From assembly GCF_025426255.1 (NCBI RefSeq), contig NZ_CP104861.1, positions 3,348,001 to 3,412,000 of the forward strand: a stretch of 64,000 nucleotides of DNA. The letters run 5' to 3'. A program made the position numbers and the translations under genes. A model generated the notes under the pieces. The model did not search any database. It worked only from the letters and a program-made list of their open reading frames with translations, and was not told the origin of the DNA. The stretch is from Pseudomonas fragi. GTDB taxonomy: Bacteria > Pseudomonadota > Gammaproteobacteria > Pseudomonadales > Pseudomonadaceae. Shown here piece by piece: positions 34,873-43,850 of this stretch (position 1 is its first letter; each line of letters opens with the position of its first letter).

Positions 34873-36222
34873 GTGGACAGCCAAAAGTATGAAATACCCG
34901 TCGCTGAACTTTCACCTCCCTCCCCCCGTGGCTGGCTGGAGCGTCTGTTCAAACTGTCGCTGCATGGCACCACGGTCAAAACCGAGCTGATCGCCGGGCT
35001 GACTACCTTTATCACCATGGCCTACATCATCTTCGTCAACCCCAACATCATGGCTGATGCTGGCATTGATCACGGCGCCGCCTTTGTCGCGACCTGTATC
35101 GCCGCCGCCCTCGGCAGCCTGCTGATGGGGCTCTACGCCAACTGGCCGGTAGGGCTGGCGCCAGGCATGGGCCTGAATGCGTTTTTCACCTACACCGTGG
35201 TCGGCACTATGGGCTACAGCTGGGAGACGGCCTTGGGCGCGGTCTTTGTCTCCGGCGTGCTGTTTCTGATTCTGACCCTGTCGCGGGTACGCGAATGGCT
35301 GCTCAACAGCATTCCCGTCAGCCTGCGTTATGCAATGGGCGCAGGGGTGGGCTTGTTTCTAGGGATCATCGGCCTGAAAACCTCGGGCATCATCGTCGAC
35401 AGCCCGGCAACCCTGATCAAGCTCGGTTCGTTGCGCGACCCTGCCCCGCTGCTGGCCGCCGTGTGCTTTTTGATGATCGCAATTCTCAGCTATCACCGGG
35501 TTTTCGGCGCGATCCTGATCAGCATCATCGCCGTCACCCTGGCCGGTTGGGGCCTGGACCTGGTGCACTACAACGGCATCATGTCAGCGCCGCCAAGCCT
35601 GGCGCCAACCTGGATGGCCATGGACCTCAAGGGTGTGTTCAATATCAGTATGATCAGCGTGGTACTGGCCTTCCTGTTTGTACACATGTTCGACACAGCA
35701 GGCACCCTGATGGGTGTGGCCCAGCGAGCCGGGCTGGTCAAGGCAGACGGCAAGATCGAGAATCTGTCACGGGCGCTCAAGGCTGACAGCGCCTCCAGCG
35801 TGTTCGGCGCGGTGGTCGGTGTACCGCCGGTCACCAGTTACGTCGAAAGCGCCGCGGGTGTCGCAGCAGGCGGGCGCACCGGGCTTACCGCCGTCACTGT
35901 GGGCGTGTTGTTTGTGGCCGCGATGTTCTTTGCCCCACTGGCTGGCATGATCCCCGCTTATGCCACGGCAGGCGCACTGATTTACGTCGCGATGCTGATG
36001 ATGGGCGGCATGCAGCACATCAACTGGGACGAACCCACCGACTGCATCCCGGCGATTGTGACCGTGATCATGATGCCGCTGACCTTCTCGGTCGCCGACG
36101 GGATCGCTCTGGGTTTTATCAGCTATGTCGCACTCAAGGCGGGCACCGGCAAACACCGCGAAATATCCGTCAGTTTGTGGGTGCTCTGCGCTATTTTCAT
36201 CGCCAAGTTTATTTACCTGTAA
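34873..36222 (+). CDS. NCS2 family purine permease (AzgA type)
   Basis: 449 residues from GTG with GAGGAAATTACC upstream. Twelve to fourteen transmembrane helices; signatures LIAGLTTFITMAYIIFVNPN, GLAPGMGLNAFFTYTVV and FLFVHMFDTAGTLMGVAQRA define the AzgA/GhxP branch of nucleobase-cation symporters, which import adenine, guanine or hypoxanthine with protons. It lies at the start of the purine-degradation cluster and is preceded by a 12-bp palindrome. Confidence 0.9.
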   Translation: MDSQKYEIPVAELSPPSPRGWLERLFKLSLHGTTVKTELIAGLTTFITMAYIIFVNPNIMADAGIDHGAAFVATCIAAALGSLLMGLYANWPVGLAPGMGLNAFFTYTVVGTMGYSWETALGAVFVSGVLFLILTLSRVREWLLNSIPVSLRYAMGAGVGLFLGIIGLKTSGIIVDSPATLIKLGSLRDPAPLLAAVCFLMIAILSYHRVFGAILISIIAVTLAGWGLDLVHYNGIMSAPPSLAPTWMAMDLKGVFNISMISVVLAFLFVHMFDTAGTLMGVAQRAGLVKADGKIENLSRALKADSASSVFGAVVGVPPVTSYVESAAGVAAGGRTGLTAVTVGVLFVAAMFFAPLAGMIPAYATAGALIYVAMLMMGGMQHINWDEPTDCIPAIVTVIMMPLTFSVADGIALGFISYVALKAGTGKHREISVSLWVLCAIFIAKFIYL

Positions 36223-36283
36223 ACCGGGCGGTATCAACCGGCTCCGCCAATGAAGCGGGGCCTTTGTTGCATGGGAGGAAGTG

Positions 36284-36910
36284 ATGAGTCTGGAAACCTG
36301 GCTGCTGTTCAGCAGCGCGGCATTGGTGGTAATCCTGATTCCGGGGCCATTGTCGTTATTGATGATCAGCAACAGCTTGAACTACGGGTTGCGTCGCTCG
36401 TATCCGGCCTTTCTGGGCGGTGTGTTTGCCTCGATTTGCCTGCTCAGCGCCTCGGCCCTGGGTCTGGGCGCCTTGCTGCTGGCCTCGGAAAAACTCTTCA
36501 GCGCCCTGAAGATCGTCGGTGCGCTCTATCTGTTTTACCTTGCCTGGCAAAGCTGGAAACAGTCGCGCCAGCCGGCCACCGTCACCAATGTACCTGAAGC
36601 CGCACCAAAACCGCGCTTCAGCGCCCTGTTTGGGCGCGCGTTTGTACTGGGTGCGAGCAATCCAAAAGACATTCTGTTCTTTGCCGCCTTCCTGCCGCAA
36701 TTTCTGAACCCCAACCTGCCCTTCCTCAACCAGTTGCTGGTGATGATCGCCACCTGGACCGTGCTCGACCTGCTGTGCAAGCTGGCTTATGGCCTGGGTG
36801 CACACGGTGCGGCGGGCTATCTGCGCAGCGGCAAGGGCCAGAGCTGGTTCAACCGCGTCAGTGCCGGGCTGTTTGGCGTGGCGGGCACGGCGTCGCTGTT
36901 GAGCCGCTGA
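36284..36910 (+). CDS. LysE family translocator
   Basis: 208 residues from ATG with GGGAGGAAGTG upstream; a GTG one codon earlier is less likely. Six hydrophobic helices; the PGPLSLLMISNSLNYGLRRS opening and GRAFVLGASNPKDILFFAAF are classical LysE/RhtB exporter motifs. It exports amino acids or derivatives. It sits between purine genes but is not a known part of the pathway. Confidence 0.88.
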   Translation: MSLETWLLFSSAALVVILIPGPLSLLMISNSLNYGLRRSYPAFLGGVFASICLLSASALGLGALLLASEKLFSALKIVGALYLFYLAWQSWKQSRQPATVTNVPEAAPKPRFSALFGRAFVLGASNPKDILFFAAFLPQFLNPNLPFLNQLLVMIATWTVLDLLCKLAYGLGAHGAAGYLRSGKGQSWFNRVSAGLFGVAGTASLLSR

Positions 36911-36925
36911 TACAGCACCGCATTT

Positions 36926-37013
36926 GTGGGAGCGGGCTTGCTCGCGATACGGGCGACGCAGTTTTTCTGGATGACCGCATCGACGCCATCGCGAGCAAGC
37001 CCGCTCCCACAGC
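36926..37013. repeat. REP pair (inverted)
   Basis: GTGGGAGCGGGCTTGCTCGCGAT and its inverse flank a roughly 45-base centre between convergent genes. It is the common Pseudomonas REP repeat. Confidence 0.9.
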
Positions 37014-37029
37014 TTATTTGTTTGCGGGC

Positions 37030-37062
37030 AAAAAAAAGCCCGCAGTGTGAGCGGGCAAAAAA
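37030..37062 (-). terminator. Intrinsic terminator of uraH
   Basis: On the minus strand GCCCGC-TCACACT-GCGGGC is followed by eight Ts. Confidence 0.88.
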
Positions 37063-37085
37063 CCACATGCGCAGATCGAAAACTT

Positions 37086-37439
37086 TTAGCTCCCGCGATA
37101 AGTCGAGTAGCTGTACGGCGAAATCAACAGCGGTACATGGTAGTGATCCTGCTCGGCACTGATCCCGAAACGCAGCACCACCACATCCAGAAACGCAGGT
37201 GCAGGCAGCTGCACACCCCGCGCGCGGTAGTAATCACCGGCACTGAACTGCAACTGATAAACCCCGGAACGGTACGTATCACCTTCCAGCAGGGGCGTAT
37301 CGCATCGGCCATCGTTGTTGGTCAGCGCCGTCGCCACCAATTCCAGCCCTGAACCTTCTACCCGATACAGCTCGACCTTGATCGAGCTGCCCGGGCAGCC
37401 GTGTGCGGCATCCAAAACGTGCGTAGTCAAACGTCCCAT
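37086..37439 (-). CDS. uraH: 5-hydroxyisourate hydrolase
   Basis: 117 residues. A transthyretin-like homotetramer that converts 5-hydroxyisourate to OHCU in urate breakdown. The start TTHVLDAAHGCPG holds the catalytic His, and the terminal YRGS is the family hallmark; KVELYR supplies the Arg. The start is MGRLTTH at 37439; the longer frame to 37484 is not supported. It is transcribed away from puuE across a 374-base regulatory region with two palindromic sites. Confidence 0.95.
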   Translation of the reverse strand: MGRLTTHVLDAAHGCPGSSIKVELYRVEGSGLELVATALTNNDGRCDTPLLEGDTYRSGVYQLQFSAGDYYRARGVQLPAPAFLDVVVLRFGISAEQDHYHVPLLISPYSYSTYRGS

Positions 37440-37540
37440 AGATTGTGCGACCTCCCGAGTCGGTGAATAAAACTGGAGCTGCACCCCTTTAGCGCACCAA
37501 AAGGCTCAGCGAAGACATGATTAAGACATTTATCAAAAAA

Positions 37541-37552
37541 ATTGTACACAAT
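37541..37552. promoter_or_regulatory. Operator-like site, uraH side
   Basis: ATTGTACACAAT matches the palindrome core found before puuE with one change, about 100 bases before the uraH start. Confidence 0.5.
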
Positions 37553-37736
37553 TAAAAAGCACAATCCAGCCTCCCCCTTGAACCACGCGGCCTACATGCC
37601 ATTTCTTGGCAAAGCCACAGTGGCCATAGACCTAACCCCCATAAACTGACCAATCAGGCAAGTTTCTTGCAAGTACTATTTCAGCAGCAGACATGGTAGA
37701 AATAGGAAAAATCAGGGTTACAAATTGATTGCAAAG

Positions 37737-37746
37737 TTGTATACAA
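37737..37746. promoter_or_regulatory. Operator-like site, puuE side
   Basis: TTGTATACAA, perfect palindrome, 68 bases before the puuE start. Confidence 0.55.
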
Positions 37747-37813
37747 TTAATCCATCACAGTGACGCCAGGTCTGGCCAATCGACTGTTAACACAAACAAT
37801 AAGGAAGACTGTA

Positions 37814-38743
37814 GTGAGCGCTGACTACCCACGCGACCTGATTGGTTACGGTCCAAACCCTCCGCACCCGCATTGGCCGGACAACGCCCGCATCGCCCTG
37901 TCTTTTGTACTCAACTACGAAGAAGGCGGCGAGCGCAACATTCTCCACGGTGACAAGGAGTCAGAAGCCTTCCTTTCGGAAATGGTTTCGGCGCAGCCGC
38001 TGCAAGGCGAGCGCAACATGAGCATGGAATCCCTTTACGAGTACGGCAGCCGCGCAGGCGTTTGGCGAGTACTCAAGCTGTTTCGAGAATTCGATATCCC
38101 GCTCACCGTATTTGCCGTCGCCATGGCCGCCCAGCGCCACCCGGATGTGATCCGCGCCATGGTTGACGCCGGGCATGAGATTTGCAGCCACGGTTATCGC
38201 TGGATTGACTACCAGTACATGGATGAAGCCCTCGAGCGTGAGCATATGCTCGAAGCGATCCGCATCCTCACCGAAATCAGCGGCGAACGCCCGCTGGGCT
38301 GGTACACCGGCCGCACCGGCCCCAATACCCGGCGTTTGGTGATGGAAGAAGGCGGCTTTCTGTACGACTCGGACACCTATGACGACGACCTGCCCTACTG
38401 GGAACCGAACAACCCTACCGGCAAACCGCATCTGGTGATCCCGTACACCCTGGACACCAATGACATGCGCTTCACCCAGGTGCAGGGTTTCAACACCGGC
38501 GAGCAGTTTTTCCAGTACCTCAAGGATGCTTTCGATGTGCTGTACGCCGAAGGCGCAGAGTCGCCGAAGATGCTATCGATCGGCCTGCATTGCCGCCTCA
38601 TTGGCCGCCCTGCGCGTCTCGCCGCCCTCAAGCGTTTTATTGAATACGCCAAGGGGCACGAGCACGTCTGGTTCACCCGCCGCGTGGACATCGCCCGCCA
38701 CTGGCACGCCACCCATCCTTATGTTGCAGAGACTGCCAAATGA
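37814..38743 (+). CDS. puuE: Allantoinase PuuE (polysaccharide-deacetylase type)
   Basis: 309 residues from GTG with AAGGAAGACTGTA upstream. It hydrolyses allantoin to allantoate. This is the cofactor-light NodB-fold allantoinase, not the amidohydrolase AllB: YPRDLIGYGPNPPHPHWPDN at the start, NYEEGGERN, and IGLHCRLIGRPARLAAL near 276-292 are its signatures. First gene of a plus-strand run puuE-uraD-alc-allA-puuD-permease; its stop overlaps the uraD ATG by four bases. Confidence 0.94.
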   Translation: MSADYPRDLIGYGPNPPHPHWPDNARIALSFVLNYEEGGERNILHGDKESEAFLSEMVSAQPLQGERNMSMESLYEYGSRAGVWRVLKLFREFDIPLTVFAVAMAAQRHPDVIRAMVDAGHEICSHGYRWIDYQYMDEALEREHMLEAIRILTEISGERPLGWYTGRTGPNTRRLVMEEGGFLYDSDTYDDDLPYWEPNNPTGKPHLVIPYTLDTNDMRFTQVQGFNTGEQFFQYLKDAFDVLYAEGAESPKMLSIGLHCRLIGRPARLAALKRFIEYAKGHEHVWFTRRVDIARHWHATHPYVAETAK

Positions 38744-39255
38744 GCACCTTCAAGACCCTCAAGCCTTCAACCCTGAGTCGTGAAGCGTTCGTGGCGGCCT
38801 TTGCCGATATTTACGAACACTCGCCCTGGGTTGCTGCAAAAGCCTTCGACCTGGGCCTGGACAGCAGCGTCGACGCCATCGAGGCCCTGCACCAGCGTAT
38901 GAGTGACATTTTGTTGAGCGCCGATCACGCCAGCCAGCTGGCATTGATCAACGCTCACCCGGACCTGGCAGGCAAAGCAGCCGTCCAGGGCCAACTTACC
39001 GAAGCCAGTACCCATGAACAGGCTGGCGCCGGTATTCACCAATGCACGAGCGATGAGTTCCAACGCTTCACCGAGCTGAACGACGCCTACAAAGCCAAGT
39101 TCAAGTTTCCCTTCATCATGGCGGTAAAAGGCAGCGACCGGCACCAGATCCTCGCCGCGTTCGAGACACGTATCCACAACCCGGCAGACGTCGAGTTCAA
39201 ATGCGCGTTGGCAGAAATCAACAAAATTGCCCTGTTCCGATTGCTCCAGCTCTAA
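38740..39255 (+). CDS. uraD: OHCU decarboxylase
   Basis: 171 residues, all helical. It decarboxylates 2-oxo-4-hydroxy-4-carboxy-5-ureidoimidazoline to S-allantoin, the step after UraH. Signatures: INAHPDLAGKAAVQGQLTEA (catalytic His), FNDAYKAKF-like LNDAYKAKFKFPFIMAVKGS, and a final EINKIALFRL. Coupled to puuE by a 4-base overlap. Confidence 0.94.
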   Translation: MSTFKTLKPSTLSREAFVAAFADIYEHSPWVAAKAFDLGLDSSVDAIEALHQRMSDILLSADHASQLALINAHPDLAGKAAVQGQLTEASTHEQAGAGIHQCTSDEFQRFTELNDAYKAKFKFPFIMAVKGSDRHQILAAFETRIHNPADVEFKCALAEINKIALFRLLQL

Positions 39256-39316
39256 GCCGAACCGGCACTTGCCGATGACGCATCTCCAGCCACTTAATTA
39301 AAGGCAGACAAGAAGA

Positions 39317-40312
39317 ATGAAAGCTTACGCCGTACCTTTCGAGAAGTTCGTCAACCTGGCCGATGCCCGCCTGGGCACCAAAATCGTTTCGGTAACCGAT
39401 GACTGGTTCGCTGACGCCAACCGCATGTTCCAGCCGACCCCGGCCGTATGGAAGGAGGGCGTTTTCGATGACAACGGCAAGTGGATGGACGGCTGGGAGT
39501 CCCGCCGCAAGCGCTTCGAAGGCTATGACAGTGCAGTCATCCGTCTTGGCGTTCCGGGCTCGATCAAGGGCGTGGACATCGACACTTCATTCTTCACCGG
39601 CAACTTCCCGCCGTCTGCCTCCCTTGAGGCCTGTTTCCTGGCCTCGGGCGAACCGGGCGAAGACACTAAATGGGTTGAAGTGCTGTCGGCTGTCGAGCTG
39701 CAAGGCAACAGCCACCACTACCACGAGATCAGCAATGACCAGGCGTTCAGCCACTTGCGCTTCAATATCTACCCGGATGGCGGCGTAGCACGTCTGCGCG
39801 TTTACGGCGTGCCGTTCCGCGACTGGTCGGCAGTGGGCGACAACGAACAGGTCGATCTGGCTTCAGCCCTCAACGGTGGCCGTGCCCTCGCCTGCTCCGA
39901 TGAACACTTCGGCCGCATGAGCAACATCCTCAACCCGGGCCGTGGCATCAACATGGGCGACGGCTGGGAAACCGCGCGTCGTCGTACGCCAGGTAATGAC
40001 TGGGTCATCGTGGCTCTGGGGCATGCTGGCCTGATCGAAGAAATCACCATCGACACCCTGCACTTCAAGGGCAACTACCCGGACAGCTGCTCGATCCAGG
40101 GCGCGTTCGTCAAGGGCGGTACTGACAACCAGATCGAAACCCAGTCGCTGTTCTGGCGTGAATTGCTGCCGAGCCAAAAAATGGAAATGCACGCTGAACA
40201 CACCTACAGCGAGCAACTCAAAGACCTCGGTCCAATCACCCACATTCGCCTGAATCTGTTCCCGGACGGTGGTGTAAGCCGCCTGCGCGTATTGGGTAAA
40301 GTCGCCAAATAA
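39317..40312 (+). CDS. alc: Allantoicase
   Basis: 331 residues. It converts allantoate to ureidoglycolate and urea. Two tandem allantoicase jelly-roll repeats are visible: [20 protein letters not shown] with [12 protein letters not shown] and later [20 protein letters not shown] with [12 protein letters not shown]; each ends in a [23 protein letters not shown] strand. Ribosome site AAGAAGA. A REP pair separates it from allA. Confidence 0.95.
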   Translation: MKAYAVPFEKFVNLADARLGTKIVSVTDDWFADANRMFQPTPAVWKEGVFDDNGKWMDGWESRRKRFEGYDSAVIRLGVPGSIKGVDIDTSFFTGNFPPSASLEACFLASGEPGEDTKWVEVLSAVELQGNSHHYHEISNDQAFSHLRFNIYPDGGVARLRVYGVPFRDWSAVGDNEQVDLASALNGGRALACSDEHFGRMSNILNPGRGINMGDGWETARRRTPGNDWVIVALGHAGLIEEITIDTLHFKGNYPDSCSIQGAFVKGGTDNQIETQSLFWRELLPSQKMEMHAEHTYSEQLKDLGPITHIRLNLFPDGGVSRLRVLGKVAK

Positions 40313-40324
40313 GCGCTGACCCCG

Positions 40325-40396
40325 ATCGCAGGCAAGCCTGCTCCCACAGGGAATTGCATCGCACATGTGGGAGCGGGCTTGCCCGCGATAGCGACA
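40325..40396. repeat. REP pair
   Basis: CAGGCAAGCCTGCTCCCACA and TGTGGGAGCGGGCTTGCCCG face each other between alc and allA. Confidence 0.88.
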
Positions 40397-40433
40397 AAAC
40401 TGACACCACAGAAACCCGAATAAGAAGACCACC

Positions 40434-40937
40434 ATGCGCACATTGATGATTGAACCGCTGACCAAAGAAGCCTTCGCCCCTTTCGGTGATGTGATTGAAA
40501 CCGATGGCAGCGACCACTTCATGATCAATAACGGTTCGACCATGCGCTTTCACCGTCTGGCCGAGGTCGAAACGGCTACGCCAGAAGACAAGGCGATCAT
40601 CAGTATTTTCCGCGCAGACGCGCAGGATATGCCGTTTACCGTCCGCATGCTGGAGCGCCATCCGCTGGGCAGCCAGGCTTTTATACCGCTGCTCGGCAAC
40701 CCCTTTCTGATCGTGGTCGCGCCACTTGGCGATGAACCTGTATCAGGTCTGGTCCGTGCCTTTGTCAGTAATGGCAGGCAGGGCATTAATTACCATCGCG
40801 GCGTTTGGCACCATCCGGTGCTGACGATCGAAAAGCGGGATGACTTCCTGGTGGTTGATCGCAGTGGCACAGGCAATAACTGCGATGAGCATTTCTTGAA
40901 AGAGGATGAGCTGTTGATCCTCGCCCCCCACCAATAA
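40434..40937 (+). CDS. allA: Ureidoglycolate lyase
   Basis: 167 residues. A cupin-like fold that splits ureidoglycolate to glyoxylate and urea. Signatures: IEPLTKEAFAPFGDVIET at the start, RHPLGSQAFIPL-like LERHPLGSQAFIPLLGNPFL and YHRGVWHHPVLTI (conserved His). Starts at ATG 40434 with AAGAAGACC upstream. It completes the route from urate to glyoxylate and urea. Confidence 0.93.
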   Translation: MRTLMIEPLTKEAFAPFGDVIETDGSDHFMINNGSTMRFHRLAEVETATPEDKAIISIFRADAQDMPFTVRMLERHPLGSQAFIPLLGNPFLIVVAPLGDEPVSGLVRAFVSNGRQGINYHRGVWHHPVLTIEKRDDFLVVDRSGTGNNCDEHFLKEDELLILAPHQ

Positions 40938-40984
40938 GAGAAGGTCCGTCTACTCACGCAGGGTAGCGGGCAGAGGTAAAGACT

Positions 40985-42274
40985 GTGGAAGCACATCTAA
41001 TGGAATGGCTGAATCTGAGCGTGCGCTGGATTCATATGATTACCGGTGTGGCCTGGATCGGCGCATCGTTTTATTTCGTCTGGCTGGAGAACAACCTCAA
41101 CCGAGCCAACCCCAAGGAAGGCCTGGCGGGCGACCTTTGGGCCATTCACGGCGGCGGTATTTACCACCTCGAAAAATACAAGCTGGCCCCACCCACCATG
41201 CCGGAAAACCTGCACTGGTTTAAGTGGGAAGCCTATTTCACCTGGATGTCAGGCATCGCCCTGCTCTGCCTGGTGTTCTACTTCAACCCCGCGCTGTACC
41301 TGATCGCTCCCGGCAGCAGCCTGAGCGGTCCCGAAGCAGTTGCCATCGGTATCGGTTCATTGATTGCCGGCTGGTTTGTTTACGACTTTCTATGCGACTC
41401 CGCCTTGGGCAAACGCCCGGCGTTGCTCGGTTTCGTCCTGTTTGTGTTGCTGGTTGCAGCAGCGTTCGGCCTGAGCAAGGTGTTCAGCGGGCGCGGTGCG
41501 TACCTGCATGTGGGCGCCATTATCGGCACCATCATGGTCGGTAACGTGTTCCGCACCATCATGCCCGCGCAACGCGCTCTGGTAGCTGCCATCAAGGAAG
41601 GCCGCAGCCCCGATCCGGCACTGCCGGCCAAAGGCCTGCTGCGTTCACGTCACAACAACTACTTCACCTTGCCGGTGCTGTTCATCATGATCAGCAACCA
41701 CTTCCCGAGCACCTATGGCAGCCAATACAACTGGCTGATCCTGGCCGGGATTGCGGTGTTGGCGGTGTTGGTTCGTCACTACTTCAACACCCGCCACAAT
41801 AGCCACAAATATGCCTGGACCTTGCCGGTCGCAGCACTGGGCATGATCTGCCTGGCTTACGTCACAGGCCCAAAACCGGTGTCGACTGCTCCTGAAACCG
41901 CCAAGGTCATCAAGTACCAACCGCTTCCGGAAACCGCCCTGGGCGGAGTCAGAGCCGCAGATGCTCCAGCCCCGGTAACCGCACCCGCCGCCCCGGCAGC
42001 GCCAGTGGCCAGTATCGACTTCGAGAAAGTCCATGTGGTGATCCAGGAACGCTGCACAGTCTGTCACTCAGCCACGCCCAGCAGTCCGCTGTTCAGCGCA
42101 GCGCCCGCTGGCGTGATGTTCGATACCGCGCAACAGATCAAGCTGATGGCCCCGCGCATTCAGGCCCAGGCCGTCGCCAGCCAGATCATGCCGCTGGGCA
42201 ATATCACCCAAATGACGCAACAGGAACGCGACCTGATCGGTGCCTGGATCAACACCGGAGCCCAAACCAACTGA
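40985..42274 (+). CDS. puuD: Urate hydroxylase PuuD, membrane-bound with c-type heme
   Basis: 429 residues from GTG with GCAGAGGTAAAGACT upstream. The N-terminal part has eight transmembrane helices with histidine-rich motifs (RWIHMITGVAWIGASFYFVW, IHGGGIYHLEKYK). The C-terminal domain from about residue 345 is a cytochrome c with CTVCHS (heme near 356). It oxidises urate to 5-hydroxyisourate through the respiratory chain, replacing uricase. A Pro/Ala-rich linker joins the two domains. Confidence 0.94.
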   Translation: MEAHLMEWLNLSVRWIHMITGVAWIGASFYFVWLENNLNRANPKEGLAGDLWAIHGGGIYHLEKYKLAPPTMPENLHWFKWEAYFTWMSGIALLCLVFYFNPALYLIAPGSSLSGPEAVAIGIGSLIAGWFVYDFLCDSALGKRPALLGFVLFVLLVAAAFGLSKVFSGRGAYLHVGAIIGTIMVGNVFRTIMPAQRALVAAIKEGRSPDPALPAKGLLRSRHNNYFTLPVLFIMISNHFPSTYGSQYNWLILAGIAVLAVLVRHYFNTRHNSHKYAWTLPVAALGMICLAYVTGPKPVSTAPETAKVIKYQPLPETALGGVRAADAPAPVTAPAAPAAPVASIDFEKVHVVIQERCTVCHSATPSSPLFSAAPAGVMFDTAQQIKLMAPRIQAQAVASQIMPLGNITQMTQQERDLIGAWINTGAQTN

Positions 42275-42350
42275 CGCACAGGCTATGTGGTCGCAGCACT
42301 GCTGCGACCACAGGAACACACCACTACAATAAAAATGACCGAGGTGTTGC

Positions 42351-43715
42351 ATGTCCGATTTAACCGAACCGCGCATACCCGCCATATCAGCCCCGCCCCC
42401 CTTGGCGCGGCTACCCTTGTTGCAATTGATTCTGGTCGGTTTGCAGCATGTACTGCTGATGTACGGCGGCGCCGTTGCCGTACCGTTGATCATCGGACAG
42501 GCCGCTGGTTTGAGTCGCGAAGAGATCGCCTTTCTGATCAACGCCGACCTGCTGGTCGCCGGGGTCGCCACTATCGTGCAGTCGATGGGTATCGGCCCCA
42601 TGGGTATTCGCATGCCGGTGATGATGGGCGCCAGTTTTGCAGCCGTTGGCAGCATGGTGGCGATGGCCGGGATGCCGGGTATCGGTATGACCGGGATTTT
42701 CGGCGCGACTATTGCCGCAGGCTTTTTCGGGATGATCATTGCGCCGTTCATGTCCAAGGTGGTGCGTTTTTTTCCACCCTTGGTCACCGGCACCGTGATC
42801 ACTTCGATTGGCCTGTCACTATTCCCCGTCGCGGTTAACTGGGCCGGTGGTGGCAGTGCTGCTGCACAGTTCGGTTCGCCGGTGTACCTGGCTATCGCAG
42901 CATTGGTGCTGGGCACCATCTTGCTGATCAACCGTTTTATGCGCGGTTTCTGGGTCAATATCTCGGTGCTGATCGGTATGGCTTTGGGCTACGTGCTGTC
43001 CGGCGCCATTGGTATGGTTGACCTGTCCGGCATCGACAACGCGCCCTGGTTCCAGATTGTTACGCCGCTGCACTTCGGCATGCCGGAGTTCCACTTGGCG
43101 CCGATCCTTTCCATGTGTCTGGTGGTAGTCATCATTTTTGTCGAATCCACCGGGATGTTCCTGGCGCTGGGCAAAATCACCGGCCAGGAAGTCACCCCAC
43201 GCATGCTGCGTCGCGGCCTGTTGTGTGATGCCGGGGCGTCGTTCCTCGCCGGCTTTTTCAACACATTTACCCACTCCTCCTTCGCTCAAAACATTGGTCT
43301 GGTACAGATGACCGGCGTGCGTTGCCGCTCGGTGACGATCATGGCGGGCGTGTTTCTGATCACCCTGAGCCTGCTGCCCAAGGCGGCGTACCTGGTGGCC
43401 TCGATTCCACCGGCGGTATTGGGCGGCGCAGCCATCGCCATGTTCGGCATGGTTGCGGCAACTGGAATCAAAATCCTGCAGGAAGCCGATATCGCCGACC
43501 GCCGCAATCAGTTGCTGGTGGCCGTCAGTATCGGCATGGGCCTGATCCCGGTGGTGCGCCCCGAGTTCTTCGCCCACCTGCCACTGTGGATGGGACCCAT
43601 CACCCACAGCGGCATCGCCATGGCCGCCGTCAGCGCGGTGTGCCTGAACCTGATGTTCAATGTACTGGGTGGCGCCGGACGCACGGCCATGAGCGGGCAT
43701 GTGCATCAGCATTGA
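42351..43715 (+). CDS. Nucleobase:cation symporter-2, xanthine/urate permease
   Basis: 454 residues, NCS2 family of the UraA/XanQ/UacT type (not AzgA). Motifs: LVGLQHVLLMYGGAVAVPLI, IVQSMGIGPMGIRMPVMMGA, FVESTGMFLALGKITGQE (substrate-binding Glu-rich segment) and NTFTHSSFAQNIGLVQMTG. It imports xanthine or uric acid. It closes the puuE-puuD operon, 76 bases after puuD. Confidence 0.9.
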   Translation: MSDLTEPRIPAISAPPPLARLPLLQLILVGLQHVLLMYGGAVAVPLIIGQAAGLSREEIAFLINADLLVAGVATIVQSMGIGPMGIRMPVMMGASFAAVGSMVAMAGMPGIGMTGIFGATIAAGFFGMIIAPFMSKVVRFFPPLVTGTVITSIGLSLFPVAVNWAGGGSAAAQFGSPVYLAIAALVLGTILLINRFMRGFWVNISVLIGMALGYVLSGAIGMVDLSGIDNAPWFQIVTPLHFGMPEFHLAPILSMCLVVVIIFVESTGMFLALGKITGQEVTPRMLRRGLLCDAGASFLAGFFNTFTHSSFAQNIGLVQMTGVRCRSVTIMAGVFLITLSLLPKAAYLVASIPPAVLGGAAIAMFGMVAATGIKILQEADIADRRNQLLVAVSIGMGLIPVVRPEFFAHLPLWMGPITHSGIAMAAVSAVCLNLMFNVLGGAGRTAMSGHVHQH

Positions 43716-43732
43716 AGCTGACTGAGCCCCTG

Positions 43733-43802
43733 CTCGCGATGCAAACGATGCGGTAAATCTGAACGACCGCATTGATGCCATCGCGAGCAAGCTCGCGCCC
43801 AC
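43733..43802. repeat. REP pair
   Basis: GCTCGCGATGCAAACGATGC pairs with GCATTGATGCCATCGCGAGC; same family as the other cluster repeats. It lies after the permease and may separate transcripts. Confidence 0.8.
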
Positions 43803-43850
43803 AGATTCACCAGCTTCTGAAACAACACAATAATAAAAAGGGAGTTACCC

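Noticed and set aside
37440..37813. Possible riboswitch before puuE/uraH
   Set aside because: The interval shows palindromic operator-like sites and A+T-rich promoter DNA but no extended conserved helix set typical of a purine riboswitch, which is also rare in pseudomonads.
42068..43802. Minus-strand ORFs of about 300 residues under the urate permease
   Set aside because: Antisense shadows of puuD and the NCS2 permease; low-complexity His/Gln or Pro/Ser-rich products.
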